64,000 bases of DNA from Natrinema hispanicum (lineage in GTDB: Archaea; Halobacteriota; Halobacteria; Halobacteriales; Natrialbaceae): assembly GCF_004217335.1 (NCBI RefSeq), contig NZ_SHMP01000007.1:124001-188000 (forward strand), given 5' to 3'. Both the position numbers and the translations under genes were made by a program. The notes under the pieces were generated by a model. It saw only the letters and a list, made by a program, of their open reading frames with translations, had not been told where the DNA came from and did no database searches. Within the stretch, counting starts at the first letter, position 1; the number at the start of each line of letters is the position of its first letter. This document shows positions 26,954 through 36,392 of the stretch, piece by piece.

Positions 26954-28030
26954 TTACAGCTCGACGAGAATCTTCACTGCTTCTCGCTCCGGACTAAGAA
27001 GCGCCTCAAACCCATCTTCAACAACATTCTCTAGTTTAATTCGACTGCTGATCAGTGCTTCTGGATCAAGGTCCTCCGATTCGAACATACCGATGACCGC
27101 ACCGAATTCCTCGTCTGACTGTGGACCTCCTTCATAAGCGAGCGTCCCACTGAGTGTCCGCTCACCCATAACGAATTCATTCGGATTTAGTTCTACGGTC
27201 TCTTCGAAGATGCTGACGATCGTGATGTTCCCACTAGGAGCGGTCGACGCGATTGCATCCTGAACTGTCTGCTCAATCCCTGCGGCTTCAAACGCCACAT
27301 CAACGCCACCATCAGTCTGCTCAGTAATGTATTCAGCTGCGTCAGTCTCAATCGGGTTAATTGTCTTATCTGCTCCAACTTCAGATGCGAGGTGACGCCG
27401 TGAATCCTGCGGTTCAACACCGTAGATCGTACCCGCGCCAGCTGCCTGCAGTACCTGAATCACCGTCAGGCCAATTGGACCTGTTCCATAGACAGCAACT
27501 GAATCACCAGCAGAGAAATCACTGGTCTGGACTGCATGAAATCCAACACTGAACGGCTCAACAAGAGCGCCGTATTCTGTAGGGACTGAGTCTGGAAGCG
27601 TGATTGCTTTCTCTTCAGGAACAACAACTTCCTCAGAGAGCCCACCGCCACCACCAGAAAGACCAATGAATCCACCCGACTCGCAGAGGTGATAATTCCC
27701 TGCTTCACAGTGCTGGCACTCATCACAGTAAATGATCGGGTTCACTGCTACGTGATCGCCAACAGAGATATTGCTCACTTCTTCGCCCACTTCCGTCACT
27801 TCGCCCGCAAACTCGTGACCCATCGGAATCGGAAGCTCTTCACCCGTTACCGGGTTTGGCTCTCCTTCATCAGGGATGAAAATCGGACCTGCCGTATACT
27901 CGTGAAGATCCGAACCGCAGATCCCACATGCTTCCACGGCAACACGGACTTCATTTGCAGCAGGTCCTTCTGGCTCTTCAATATCTTCGACACGAACGTC
28001 TTCCTGTCCATAATAAACTGCTGCTCTCAT
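26954..28030 (-). CDS. Zinc-dependent alcohol dehydrogenase (2,3-butanediol dehydrogenase-like)
   Basis: A 358-aa medium-chain dehydrogenase. Catalytic zinc ligands are in CGICGSDLHE and GHEFAG, the structural zinc site is CDECQHCEAGNYHLC, and the cofactor motif is YGTGPIGLTVIQ. The insertion EGEPNPVTGEELPIPMGHEF and the segment LVEPFSVGFHAV are typical of the (R,R)-butanediol dehydrogenase branch. It would oxidise a secondary alcohol or diol with NAD. Monocistronic; the upstream region holds an IS-terminus relic at about 28080. Confidence 0.9.
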   Translation of the reverse strand: MRAAVYYGQEDVRVEDIEEPEGPAANEVRVAVEACGICGSDLHEYTAGPIFIPDEGEPNPVTGEELPIPMGHEFAGEVTEVGEEVSNISVGDHVAVNPIIYCDECQHCEAGNYHLCESGGFIGLSGGGGGLSEEVVVPEEKAITLPDSVPTEYGALVEPFSVGFHAVQTSDFSAGDSVAVYGTGPIGLTVIQVLQAAGAGTIYGVEPQDSRRHLASEVGADKTINPIETDAAEYITEQTDGGVDVAFEAAGIEQTVQDAIASTAPSGNITIVSIFEETVELNPNEFVMGERTLSGTLAYEGGPQSDEEFGAVIGMFESEDLDPEALISSRIKLENVVEDGFEALLSPEREAVKILVEL

Positions 28031-28124
28031 TACGGAGTTACCTTACTGCCCTCTGTGGATAATAGTTTGGTTGCATCGGACTCTGTTGAAATCCTAAGTA
28101 ATCATATATATTGCAATAGGTATA

Positions 28125-28497
28125 GAGTGTACGACATACTCCCGAATCTTTCACAGGATAGAGATAACGGCTGGTTGGTGGTTCGAGAGACCGAAGATCT
28201 CTCGTCATCACGAAAGGCGCTTAGTAGTTCACAGAAGAATTGGGTACATGGTGTAGCGTATTTACTCGAGACTGGTATTCTTGCTGTGTATCTTCAATTG
28301 AGTTTACCCAGAGTTTACTGAATCACTATTGTGCCTTTCGAACGACACAGCCAGCGGTTCGCCTGTTCAACCGTAGCGAGGGCAATTTAGCCCCACGAGA
28401 ACAGGTCACGAACCGCGAACCGTAATCACCCACCTGCGGTCGGGAATCCCCATCCTCAGCGAACCCGAATGGGTGCACGCAGGGCGGAGAGGATGTT
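28125..28497 (+). pseudogene. TnpB 3' end and right-end relic with an internal insertion
   Basis: Two blocks match the end of the TnpB at 63489-64000. Bases 28139-28178 encode LSQDRDNGWL (compare SPSQDRSNGWL). Bases 28346-28425 encode QPAVRLFNRSEGNLAPREQ (compare QPSVHLFDRSEGRFAPREQ) and end at a stop. In the intact element these blocks are contiguous, so about 167 bp is inserted at 28179-28345. The right-end region follows (CGGTCGGGAATCCC, ending GAGGATGTTAA) and abuts the stop codon of the DJ-1 gene. Confidence 0.7.
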
Positions 28498-29200
28498 AAT
28501 TATCGATAGATGTTCCGTCTCCGAGTTCCGACAAAAGCGTGTCAGCTGCAGCGCTGGAAGACAGGGGACCGCGGGCAGTAATCAAGTCGCCGTCAACGAT
28601 AACGTTCTCCTCGGCATCAGGATCAGCATCCCAATTGGCACCAGCAGCCCGCACCTCATCTTCAACCCAGTAGGGGAGCTTACGCCCATCTGGCAAGCGG
28701 TCATTCTCGTCAACGAGGTCTTCCTCCCACGCGTTAGGGAATCCGGTCACATCTCGGTCTGCGACTAGATAGTCACCATCACTGGTACGCGTGAACGCCA
28801 TTAGTCCAGCAGCGTGACAAACGACTAATGCCTTGCCGTCGTCACCCTCGACTGCATCGCGCAGGAGCGCGCGAGCGTGACTGTCGGTGTTGATATCCCA
28901 CATTGTCCCGTGTCCACCCGGGAACACCACTACATCGTAGTTCGTTGAGTCGACGCTGGCGATTGGCTCGGGATTCTGAATTCCTTCGTACCCCTCGTGG
29001 AGGTCTTGAGCGAGTTCTGCTGCCTCCTCGGTGACGAAAGCATTGTCGGGATTCAGTGAGGTCTCATCGATGACCGGTTTCGATCCCGATGGAGTCGCGA
29101 TGTCAATATCAAAGTCCTTGTTTCTGAGTTCGTCAAGTGGATTCGCGCATTCTTCGCCCCAATAGCCTTCTTCACTGATAATAAACAGAGCAGATGGCAT
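28496..29200 (-). CDS. DJ-1/PfpI family (Hsp31-like) protein
   Basis: A 234-aa class I glutamine amidotransferase-like protein from the ATG at 29200; the longer frame to 29281 adds an unlikely extension. Visible are the acidic active-site Glu in ISEEGYWGEE, VVFPGGHGTMWD, and the nucleophile elbow VVCHAAG with the catalytic Cys. Length and the insert FPNAWEEDLV fit the Hsp31/glyoxalase III-like branch, which detoxifies methylglyoxal or repairs glycated proteins. The activity here is inferred. Its stop codon is directly next to an IS right-end relic. Confidence 0.88.
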   Translation of the reverse strand: MPSALFIISEEGYWGEECANPLDELRNKDFDIDIATPSGSKPVIDETSLNPDNAFVTEEAAELAQDLHEGYEGIQNPEPIASVDSTNYDVVVFPGGHGTMWDINTDSHARALLRDAVEGDDGKALVVCHAAGLMAFTRTSDGDYLVADRDVTGFPNAWEEDLVDENDRLPDGRKLPYWVEDEVRAAGANWDADPDAEENVIVDGDLITARGPLSSSAAADTLLSELGDGTSIDN

Positions 29201-29654
29201 CGATGTCGTGTAGAGGTCTGGAACGGAAAAGCCACCGGGTACTATTGTGTATTGCCGCCACATTACTCTCGTAGCCAACACAGTTCCTGAAATCCACTCA
29301 CAAGCACCCTTACCCGAGTTATACGATTAATTATCACGGAGCTACTGACACACACTCATTTCGAGAAAATACAACACATAGCAATATTATCCGGCTACCC
29401 TGGTTATCGCCAGTCGTAAGTTAGTGGCTGGGACTCGAGTGCCTCGAGACACTGCTCTATCGCCGTGAGCACCGTCAAATACACCTCAGGTGCCGCCAGA
29501 AGTTGATTCGACAACTACTATCCGGTTCGTAGTAACTTCTAGCTTTCAACTGGTGAGTGTCGACTGCGTGACCGTTTTCACATACTTCACCTGGGTGAAT
29601 CTGCCGTTCCGGTAGGTGTTGCTGGGATCGAAATTGACTCTATCTGTGTACCGA
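29201..29654. other. Divergent intergenic region
   Basis: About 450 bp between the divergently transcribed DJ-1 and MDR genes. No ORF of good composition. Small dyads such as CTCGAGTGCCTCGAG near 29436 and CACCTGGGTG near 29587 could be regulator sites for the two oxidative-stress-type genes. Confidence 0.4.
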
Positions 29655-30674
29655 ATGGCAGGTGTGCGAAATTCAAACCGCGAGTGGATATTCGCTGAAC
29701 GTCCCGAGGGCGAACCGGACATGGACAGTTTCGAACTCCGCGAGCGCGACATTCCGGACCCGAAATTCGGGCAACTTCTTGTCCGCGTTCGCTACCTCTC
29801 AGTTGATCCGTATATGCGAGGACGGATGCGGGACACCGAATCGTACGCGGAGCCGTGGGAGGTTGGCGACATAATGCACGGCGCCGTTGTTGGTGAGGTC
29901 GTCGAAAGTAAGAGCGACGCCTACGACGCTGGCGATCTTGTGACAGGAAACGGAACCTGGGCGGACTACAGTCTCCTTGATGCCGATAGCGTCATGCCCG
30001 TTGACCCCAATGTGGCAGACCTACCTGCGTACCTCGGCGTGCTCGGAATGCCGGGCCGAACAGCGTACTTTGGGCTGCTTGAAGTTGGTGACCCTAATCC
30101 AGGAGATACAGTTGTCGTCTCTGGAGCGGCCGGCGCAGTCGGCTCCGTTGTCGGGCAGATTGCGAAGATGAGTGGCTGTCGCGTTGTTGGATTTGCTGGC
30201 TCCGAGGCGAAAGTCAAGTGGCTTACCGAGGAACTCGGCTTCGATACTGCGATCAACTACAAAGAGGTTGATGATTACGAGGCAGCACTGGATGATGCTG
30301 CACCAGGTGGCATTGATGTCTACTTCGACAACGTCGGAGGTCCGATCACGGATGCGGTGTTTACAAAACTGAACCTTGACGCCCGCGTCGCCGTCTGCGG
30401 GCAAATTGCCCACTATAACGACGAGGAAGTGGCGACGGGGCCACGGAAGCTTACACAGCTCATCGCAACGCGAGCAAAAGTGCAGGGACTACTCGTCGCT
30501 GACTATGCCACTCGATTCGAGGAAGCTAGCGAACAACTTGGCGAGTGGGTTGCGACCGGCGACATCGCTCATCGCGAGACCGTCGTCTCCGGACTCGAAA
30601 ACGCACCCGACGCATTCCTCGGATTGTTCTCCGGAGACAATATCGGAAAACAGGTTGTCAAGATATCCGATTGA
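29655..30674 (+). CDS. NADP-dependent MDR oxidoreductase (alkenal/prostaglandin reductase-like)
   Basis: A 339-aa zinc-free medium-chain reductase from the ATG at 29655. Family motifs: LSVDPYMRGRM, NGTWADYSLLD, LGMPGRTAYFGLLEVG, the nucleotide loop VVSGAAGAVGSVVGQIAK, and VDVYFDNVGG. Members reduce the C=C bond of alpha,beta-unsaturated carbonyls using NADPH. The divergent DJ-1 gene upstream suggests a shared role in reactive carbonyl detoxification, which is inference. Confidence 0.9.
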   Translation: MAGVRNSNREWIFAERPEGEPDMDSFELRERDIPDPKFGQLLVRVRYLSVDPYMRGRMRDTESYAEPWEVGDIMHGAVVGEVVESKSDAYDAGDLVTGNGTWADYSLLDADSVMPVDPNVADLPAYLGVLGMPGRTAYFGLLEVGDPNPGDTVVVSGAAGAVGSVVGQIAKMSGCRVVGFAGSEAKVKWLTEELGFDTAINYKEVDDYEAALDDAAPGGIDVYFDNVGGPITDAVFTKLNLDARVAVCGQIAHYNDEEVATGPRKLTQLIATRAKVQGLLVADYATRFEEASEQLGEWVATGDIAHRETVVSGLENAPDAFLGLFSGDNIGKQVVKISD

Positions 30675-30919
30675 TATCTTCGACCCTCTAAAGCGCGGAG
30701 ATGGTGCCAACCTCGCCTACTTTCGCTCGGTGGTTGCACCTTGGCTCGAGACATCTCAACAGATCGTAAACGGCAGGGTACTTTCCTTGTAGAAAGATAG
30801 TTCGCTCAACCGATAGAGTTGAAGCGAAAGACCTCGGTTACCCATGACCGTCTTCGGGTCCGAGTTGCCGAGACGCGCGCAATGGTTGATGTCTGTCCGT
30901 CTCCAGTGATCAGTATCCC

Positions 30920-32248
30920 ATGCGCCACGTCGAGATTTCGCTCCGACCGGAGACGCGCGAACCAGTCTTAGAGGTACTTGACTCGGAACGGATTGACTAC
31001 ACAGTCGTTCCGACCGACGACAGCAGCGAGTACGAATCCCTCGTATCATTCACCCTCCCGAAAAGTGCCGTCGAAGTCATCTTAGACGAGTTAGAGAGGG
31101 TCGGACTCGGCGAGGACGATCACACGGTGATCGTTACGGCAGACATGGTCATCTCCCAAAAGTTCGGAGCTCTCAAAGATCGGTTCACGGGAGAGGTGCT
31201 GGACGATCAGCGCCTCGCTCGCTACGAACTGTACGCCGAATCGGAAGGACTCATATTGGCGATTCCGATATACGTGACGCTGACGCTGGTCAGTGCGATC
31301 GTTGCGACGGCCGGGCTGTTACTCGATTCGGCCGCCGTCGTGGTCGGGTCGATGGTGATCGCACCCTTGATCGGACCGACGCTCGCAGCCAGCGCCGGGA
31401 CCGTTCTCAACGAACGCGACTTGCTCTGGACCGGGGTTATGTATCAAGTGCTGGGCGTCAGCGTAGCGATTGCCGGTTCCGCGGCGTTCGCCTGGCTCTC
31501 GAAGTCGCTGTTTCTCGTACCGCCTGGGATTGAGGTCCTCGAAATCAACGAAGTCAGCGAACGGGTCCTACCTCACCTCCTCTCGCTGGTCGTTGCCTTC
31601 GGCGCGGGAATTGCCGGCGTGTTGTGCCTTTCGACGGGTACCTCTGTCACACTGGTTGGCGTGATGATTACTGCTGCACTGATCCCGCCCGCCGCAGCGG
31701 CCGGCATCGCTATCGCATGGTGGATACCGAACGCCGCAGTCGGCTCGCTCGTCCTCGTCTTCGTCAATCTGCTGGGCGTCAATATCACGGGCCTCCTCAC
31801 CCTCTGGGCGATGGGATACCGCCCCCAAATTCAGAGTGAGGAAGGGATCGCACGGCAGTTAGTCCGTCGTCGCCTCATCGTGTTGACGTTCGTCATCCTA
31901 GTACTGTCGATATTCCTGATCGGTGTCACGTGGGCGTCGTACGAACGCGCATCGCTTGAGAACGACGTCACGACGGAAGCGGAGGCCGTCCTCGACTCGT
32001 CAGCGTATCAGGACACCTACCTCGTCGAAGTCGAACTATTTCTTGAGGAAGAAATCCCGTTCGAGCCCGTAGTACGAATCGAAGAAGGGTCCCTATTCGA
32101 GGGACCCGAACGTATTGTAATCACGGTCGAGCAGCCGGGCGATGACGACCATCCGGAACTTGTCTCGGAACTGGACGAACGAATTACCGACGAAACGGGA
32201 GACGACGTACGGGTCGACGTTCGGTTCATTGAGTACGATACTGCGTAG
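30920..32248 (+). CDS. TIGR00341/DUF389 family membrane protein
   Basis: A 442-aa protein. An N-terminal soluble ferredoxin-like domain (MRHVEISLRPE, about 85 residues) precedes five to six helices containing the conserved SAIVATAGLLLDSAAVVVGSMVIAPLIGPTLA segment and MITAALIPPAAAAGIAIAWW. A C-terminal soluble domain of about 110 residues follows. This matches halobacterial DUF389 proteins. Function unknown; transport is suspected. It stands alone, just upstream of the IS200/IS605 insertion. Confidence 0.9.
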   Translation: MRHVEISLRPETREPVLEVLDSERIDYTVVPTDDSSEYESLVSFTLPKSAVEVILDELERVGLGEDDHTVIVTADMVISQKFGALKDRFTGEVLDDQRLARYELYAESEGLILAIPIYVTLTLVSAIVATAGLLLDSAAVVVGSMVIAPLIGPTLAASAGTVLNERDLLWTGVMYQVLGVSVAIAGSAAFAWLSKSLFLVPPGIEVLEINEVSERVLPHLLSLVVAFGAGIAGVLCLSTGTSVTLVGVMITAALIPPAAAAGIAIAWWIPNAAVGSLVLVFVNLLGVNITGLLTLWAMGYRPQIQSEEGIARQLVRRRLIVLTFVILVLSIFLIGVTWASYERASLENDVTTEAEAVLDSSAYQDTYLVEVELFLEEEIPFEPVVRIEEGSLFEGPERIVITVEQPGDDDHPELVSELDERITDETGDDVRVDVRFIEYDTA

Positions 32249-32407
32249 GGATTTCGGCGCTCTCCGACTGATAGTGACATCCACTCGCCTACAAGGGTCT
32301 CTTACCCACAAAGAGCGTGACTCCATGAAAATCCGCTTAATTCTAAACAACCTACGAGGGCGAGTTCCCCGACCCACCGGGGTCGGGGGTGAAGCCCGAC
32401 ACTCGGC

Positions 32408-32806
32408 CTAGTGTTCCGTCTCCTCGATATATCGTTCAACCACTTCCTCCGATACTGCCCCTGTCGTCCCCACGTGGTACCCGACTTTCCAGAATCCGCC
32501 GCCCCAGAAATACGACTCCCGAATCTCGGGATACTGTTCCAGCAAGTGCTTACCAGAGTACGACTTGAATTGCCGAGCGATGTTCGCCGGACTGTGTTTC
32601 GGGTCTGTTTGCACGAACAGGTGTACGTGGTCGTCTGCAATCTCCAACGCCAGAATCTCGTGCCCGAAGTGGTCAGCAGTCTCACTAAACAACACCCGCA
32701 CATCTTCTTCAACCACGTTGAGAACCGGGTGGCGGTACTTGAGGCACCAGACGAAGTGATACTTGCAGGAACTAACCGAATGTGCATGACTGCGGTACTC
32801 TTCCAT
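32408..32806 (-). CDS. tnpA: IS200/IS605 transposase TnpA (Y1, HUH)
   Basis: A 132-aa single-strand transposase. The HUH metal-binding motif reads DDHVHLFVQ, and the catalytic tyrosine is in VERYIEETEH near the C-terminus. CKYHFVWCLKYRHPVL at the N-terminus and FWKVGYHVGT are standard family blocks. It cleaves and rejoins single-stranded ends at the subterminal hairpins. Full length, no visible defect. Confidence 0.95.
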   Translation of the reverse strand: MEEYRSHAHSVSSCKYHFVWCLKYRHPVLNVVEEDVRVLFSETADHFGHEILALEIADDHVHLFVQTDPKHSPANIARQFKSYSGKHLLEQYPEIRESYFWGGGFWKVGYHVGTTGAVSEEVVERYIEETEH

Positions 32807-32850
32807 CCCTAATCCCTACATTTATGATAGTATAGAACGATTGTCAAAGT

Positions 32851-34155
32851 ATGGGTGAAGAAGCCACGAAAACCATTCAGACGCGCCTTCACATAGCGTC
32901 TGGTGAGCGGTCGTGGCTTCACGACGCCCGCCTCGCCTCACGCGAGATATTCAACCAAACCATCCGCCTCAAACAACACGGGTACACTCGCACCGAGATA
33001 CAGAAGGAGGTTGACCGCGACGACTTCTTGCGGAACAACAAGTGCGCGGTCGTCGGCAAAGCCCTCCAAACGTGGGACTCCTACCACTCGCTCAAAGAGT
33101 GGTGGGAAAACCAAGGCGACCCCGATGGCGGCAAGCCGACGCCGCCGAGTACGGACAAATCAGGCGCGTACCCGCTCGTGATGGCGCACACGGAAGGCTA
33201 TCGCCTCACCGTGGACAACGACACGAGCCGCATCCAATTCCGCATCAGCCCGAAACCCTACAAGAAGGTGAAAGGCCACCTGCGCGGCGAGCCGGACGCG
33301 ATGGACGAACTTCGAGACGCTCTCGCGTCGGATGAGGTGGATGTGGGGCAGGCCGAACTCCTGTACCGCGATGGCGTGTACTACCTACACGTCACGGTCA
33401 CACGCGAGTTCGACGTGCCCGAACCCGACACCGCTGATACTGTGGTCGGCGTAGACATCAACGAGCGCAACGTCGCACTCACCGCCCTCGACCGCGAGAC
33501 GATGCGGACGAAAGGCACGCTCGTCCTCGACTACGGACAAGTCAAGCAGGAACGCCAACGCTACCACACTATCACCACTCGGTGTCAGGAACACGGCAAG
33601 ACGAGCATCCACCGGAAGCTCGGTGACAAGGAGGAACGGTTCACCGAGTGGGTTATGCACCGTCTCTCCGGTGCTGTCGTAGAGTTCGCAGAGCAGTTCT
33701 CAAACCCGGTCATCGTGTTCGAGGATATGAGCGGTATCCGCGACGAAATTCAATACGGGACGTATATGAACCGCCGGTTGCACAAACTGCCGTTCCACAA
33801 GTTCGAGAAGTTCGTCTCGTACAAGACGACGTGGCGAGAGATTCCTACAGAGACGGTGGACGCTTACTACAACTCACAGACGTGTTCGTGTTGTGGTGAG
33901 CGTGGGTATCGGCAGGGGCGGCGGTTCCGGTGTACGAACGGCGAGTGTGACGTGGTTCAAGACCACGCTGAGCGGAATGCGTCGGTGAACATCGCGTGGC
34001 GCGAGACGGCGAAACTCGACGGTAACGAATCGAATTACCGGACTCACAAAACCCAACCACAGGTTCGGTTGGTGCGTCTGTCCGGGTCGGGGCGTGTAAG
34101 CCGCCCAACCTCATCCCGCTCGCTTGCCGAGCAGGGAGTGCTAGCGCACGGCTGA
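32851..34155 (+). CDS. tnpB: RNA-guided endonuclease TnpB
   Basis: A 434-aa TnpB with RuvC residues in VVGVDINERNVALTA (D), VIVFEDMSGIRDE (E) and DHAERNASVNIA (D replaced by the usual E/N context around the final catalytic position). The zinc ribbon is CSCCGERGYRQGRRFRCTNGEC-like with paired cysteines. TnpB uses an omegaRNA from the element's right end to cut the donor or empty site and preserve the IS. It is divergent from tnpA with a 44-bp gap that should hold both promoters. Confidence 0.93.
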   Translation: MGEEATKTIQTRLHIASGERSWLHDARLASREIFNQTIRLKQHGYTRTEIQKEVDRDDFLRNNKCAVVGKALQTWDSYHSLKEWWENQGDPDGGKPTPPSTDKSGAYPLVMAHTEGYRLTVDNDTSRIQFRISPKPYKKVKGHLRGEPDAMDELRDALASDEVDVGQAELLYRDGVYYLHVTVTREFDVPEPDTADTVVGVDINERNVALTALDRETMRTKGTLVLDYGQVKQERQRYHTITTRCQEHGKTSIHRKLGDKEERFTEWVMHRLSGAVVEFAEQFSNPVIVFEDMSGIRDEIQYGTYMNRRLHKLPFHKFEKFVSYKTTWREIPTETVDAYYNSQTCSCCGERGYRQGRRFRCTNGECDVVQDHAERNASVNIAWRETAKLDGNESNYRTHKTQPQVRLVRLSGSGRVSRPTSSRSLAEQGVLAHG

Positions 34156-34164
34156 GGGAATTAC

Positions 34165-34199
34165 AAAAGCCTCGGGCCACCGCGCCCGAGGCTGTTTAC
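34165..34199 (+). ncRNA. Predicted omegaRNA 3' end of the IS200/IS605 element
   Basis: Stem CCTCGGGC/GCCCGAGG plus GCTGTTTAC, directly downstream of tnpB. By family precedent the guide would be the flank beginning TCCGTGGAAGGTCAAT at 34200. Inference from known systems. Confidence 0.5.
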
Positions 34200-34358
34200 T
34201 CCGTGGAAGGTCAATTCCGGCATCAGTGAAAACATCGGCGGCGACCTATTTAAGATGCAATCTCGTTCTCACCAGCTCTGGTGAAGAGGACGTAAGACCA
34301 CAAAGCCCCTATCAAACGTGCAAGATAGCATGACGGGAAACAGCACAGCCGTTGCCAG

Positions 34359-35948
34359 TCAATCGAACGAGGCGCTCACTGCATCTGCGAGCACGCCCGG
34401 TTCGCGGTAGTGCTTGCTCACGGGTGGAATCTCCTCATCGAGATCAAGCAGGTCATAGACGGCGGTCATCGCCGTCCGCACCGAGTACTCGACGGTGAAC
34501 ACGACGTCACGTTGGAGTTCGGCGTACTGCCCGAGGAATGCGAGATTGTTCGAGCTATCGGGGACGACGAGCGGCCGGTCGCCGGGCGTCCGGGGCTGGA
34601 AGTGAGCCGTGATGAACGGCATCATACACGGCACGCAGTCTACGTCCTCCAGGATTTCCGGCAGGCGATCCTCACACTGCAGGTGATAACAGAGCTCTTC
34701 GAGGATCTCTCGTCCTGTACATTCGGACATCTTCTTTTCGACGTAGTCACCCTCTTGGTCTGTGAACAGGGCGTATCCCCAGAAGAGTTTCACGTCGTCA
34801 GGCTGGTTCGGGAAGTGCGGCTGGGCTGCGACGACAGTGGACAGAAGCCAGGACGAGTCGACGTATGTTACCAGCCCGTTGCCCGGCTCCTCGTCAGTGA
34901 ATTCGACGATATGATCGAACAGATCAGTGTTGTGCAACGTGACGGTAAAGGACTCCCACTTGGTCTCCTGAACATTGCCCGCGAAGACCTCGGGGTCGCC
35001 GAATCCGGTGTTGTCCTCGGCGATCGACCGCCACAGCTCCCAGGACGCGCCGGTCTCGTTCGTTTCGGGTGCTTCGTCCCATGCCCCGAGGTCCGAGCCA
35101 TCGGTCATCGAACCGTTGGTGAAAAAGACTAGGTCCGTGGAATCGACCTCGACGCTCTCAGTGCCGTCTCCGGTTTCGTAGTGGAGCCGCTCGACAGTCC
35201 GCCCTACTCGAGAAGTCACGATGTCCATATCGATCACGCGACAGTCCTGCTGGAAGTCGACGCCACGAGTTTCGAGCCAGCGCCGAAGCGGCAGGATCAT
35301 CGAATGATACTGATCGTACTTGGTCCGGTCGATGTCTTCTAACGTGTGTAGACCGGGGAAGACGTGCAAGAAACGGTACATATACCGGCGGACCTCAGCG
35401 ACGCTGTGCCACGGCTGGAAGGCGAAAATCGTCGCCCACAAGTACCAGAAGTTCGTCTCGAAGAAGTCGTCGTCGAACCACTCTTCGACCCGGGTGTCTC
35501 CAAGTCGTTCCTCCGGTGTAAGCAGAAGTCGAACCAGCGAGAGCCGGTGGTGCATCTTCAGTTCGAACTGCGAGGCATCGAGACGGGTGCCATCCTCGAC
35601 CAGCCGCGTCTCCGCATATGACTCGTGGATCTCGTTGAACTCGTTCATCTCTTCTTTGACCGAGATACTGGGGTCCTCGAGCGAAGGGATCGTCCGGAAG
35701 AGGTCCCAGGTACATTCGTAGGCGGGGAAGTTGAACATGCGCCCACCGCGGATAACGTACCCTTCGTCGGGATTGCCTGCACCGTCCATTGCCCCGCCAA
35801 CGACGTCAAGTTTCTCGTAGAAATGAACGTTCTCGCCAGGCATGTTTCCATCGCGAATCAGAAACGCCGCGGCGGCCAGGCCGGCGATGCCACCGCCAAC
35901 GACGTGGGCTTCGCGGTCAGCGACGTGTGGTGTCTGTTCACCAAACAT
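34359..35948 (-). CDS. ohyA: Oleate hydratase
   Basis: A 529-aa flavoprotein from the ATG at 35948. The FAD-binding motif is VGGGIAGLAAAAFLIRDG. Family signatures are FYEKLDVVGGAMDGAG, RGGRMFNFPAYECTWDLF, FWYLWATIFAFQPWHS, TNGSMTDGSDLG, WGYALFTDQEGDYV and MPFITAHFQPRTPGDRP. Oleate hydratases add water to unsaturated fatty acids to give hydroxy acids. In archaea, whose membranes use isoprenoids, it more likely detoxifies or uses environmental fatty acids. A perfect 12-bp palindrome lies about 120 bp upstream of the ATG. Confidence 0.93.
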   Translation of the reverse strand: MFGEQTPHVADREAHVVGGGIAGLAAAAFLIRDGNMPGENVHFYEKLDVVGGAMDGAGNPDEGYVIRGGRMFNFPAYECTWDLFRTIPSLEDPSISVKEEMNEFNEIHESYAETRLVEDGTRLDASQFELKMHHRLSLVRLLLTPEERLGDTRVEEWFDDDFFETNFWYLWATIFAFQPWHSVAEVRRYMYRFLHVFPGLHTLEDIDRTKYDQYHSMILPLRRWLETRGVDFQQDCRVIDMDIVTSRVGRTVERLHYETGDGTESVEVDSTDLVFFTNGSMTDGSDLGAWDEAPETNETGASWELWRSIAEDNTGFGDPEVFAGNVQETKWESFTVTLHNTDLFDHIVEFTDEEPGNGLVTYVDSSWLLSTVVAAQPHFPNQPDDVKLFWGYALFTDQEGDYVEKKMSECTGREILEELCYHLQCEDRLPEILEDVDCVPCMMPFITAHFQPRTPGDRPLVVPDSSNNLAFLGQYAELQRDVVFTVEYSVRTAMTAVYDLLDLDEEIPPVSKHYREPGVLADAVSASFD

Positions 35949-36066
35949 GCAATCCCCCCAGCGACGCGTTCGTTCGGGAACGATCATAGGCCGTCATACC
36001 GTCTGTATTCGTCTGAAGTGCGGGTAGTGGAGTCATAGATATACTTCTGGATCGCTGCCGACCTAA

Positions 36067-36078
36067 CAGGTGCACCTG
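36067..36078. promoter_or_regulatory. Perfect palindrome upstream of the oleate hydratase gene
   Basis: CAGGTGCACCTG is a perfect 12-bp palindrome. On the minus strand a CAGTTTAAGTG (TATA-like) element lies about 20 bp further upstream, so the palindrome would fall near the transcription start. This suits a repressor site. Confidence 0.4.
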
Positions 36079-36317
36079 ACGTTTCATCACACTTAAACTG
36101 GGGATGGTCAAGTACATAATGTATTCCAAAATATATACCGTAATTCATACAGTCTATCTAACTTTATTTGGTATAACCACCCGTTCAGGTAGTTAATCCG
36201 TTAGTAGGCAATCAATGATCATACCACGCTATTGATCATGTGGCCGACGAGACGACGTTGGCCGCGCCGGAATTGCTCAGAATGCCACGTGCCACGTGAC
36301 AAATCCGAAACGATCCC

Positions 36318-36392
36318 CGATCGCCTCGAGCGGATCAGTTCGACCGCCCAGGAGATCATCGACGTCGTCAGCGAGGTGACCGATGGTGAATG
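36318..36392 (+). pseudogene. 3' remnant of an ArdC-like metallopeptidase gene
   Basis: Encodes DRLERISSTAQEIIDVVSEV and a TGA at 36390-36392, matching the last 25 residues of the ArdC-like protein at 15014-15949 almost exactly. Everything upstream is unrelated. It overlaps the following HalOD1 start as in the intact locus. Confidence 0.85.

Larger units (their letters stand above)
32350..34199. mobile_element. Complete IS200/IS605-family element (tnpA and tnpB divergent)
   Basis: The left end contains the hairpin CCCCGACC..GGTCGGGG at about 32366-32389 and the motif CCCGACACTCGGCC shared with the TnpB-only elements. The right end is the stem CCTCGGGC..GCCCGAGG followed by GCTGTTTAC at 34199. 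A Y1 transposase gene and a full tnpB lie divergently between them. All signature residues are present, so it is the only apparently autonomous member in the window and the likely helper for the TnpB-only copies. Confidence 0.9.

Noticed and set aside
27689..28321. 210-aa plus-strand frame
   Set aside because: Mostly antisense to the alcohol dehydrogenase; the part beyond 28125 is explained by the TnpB relic.
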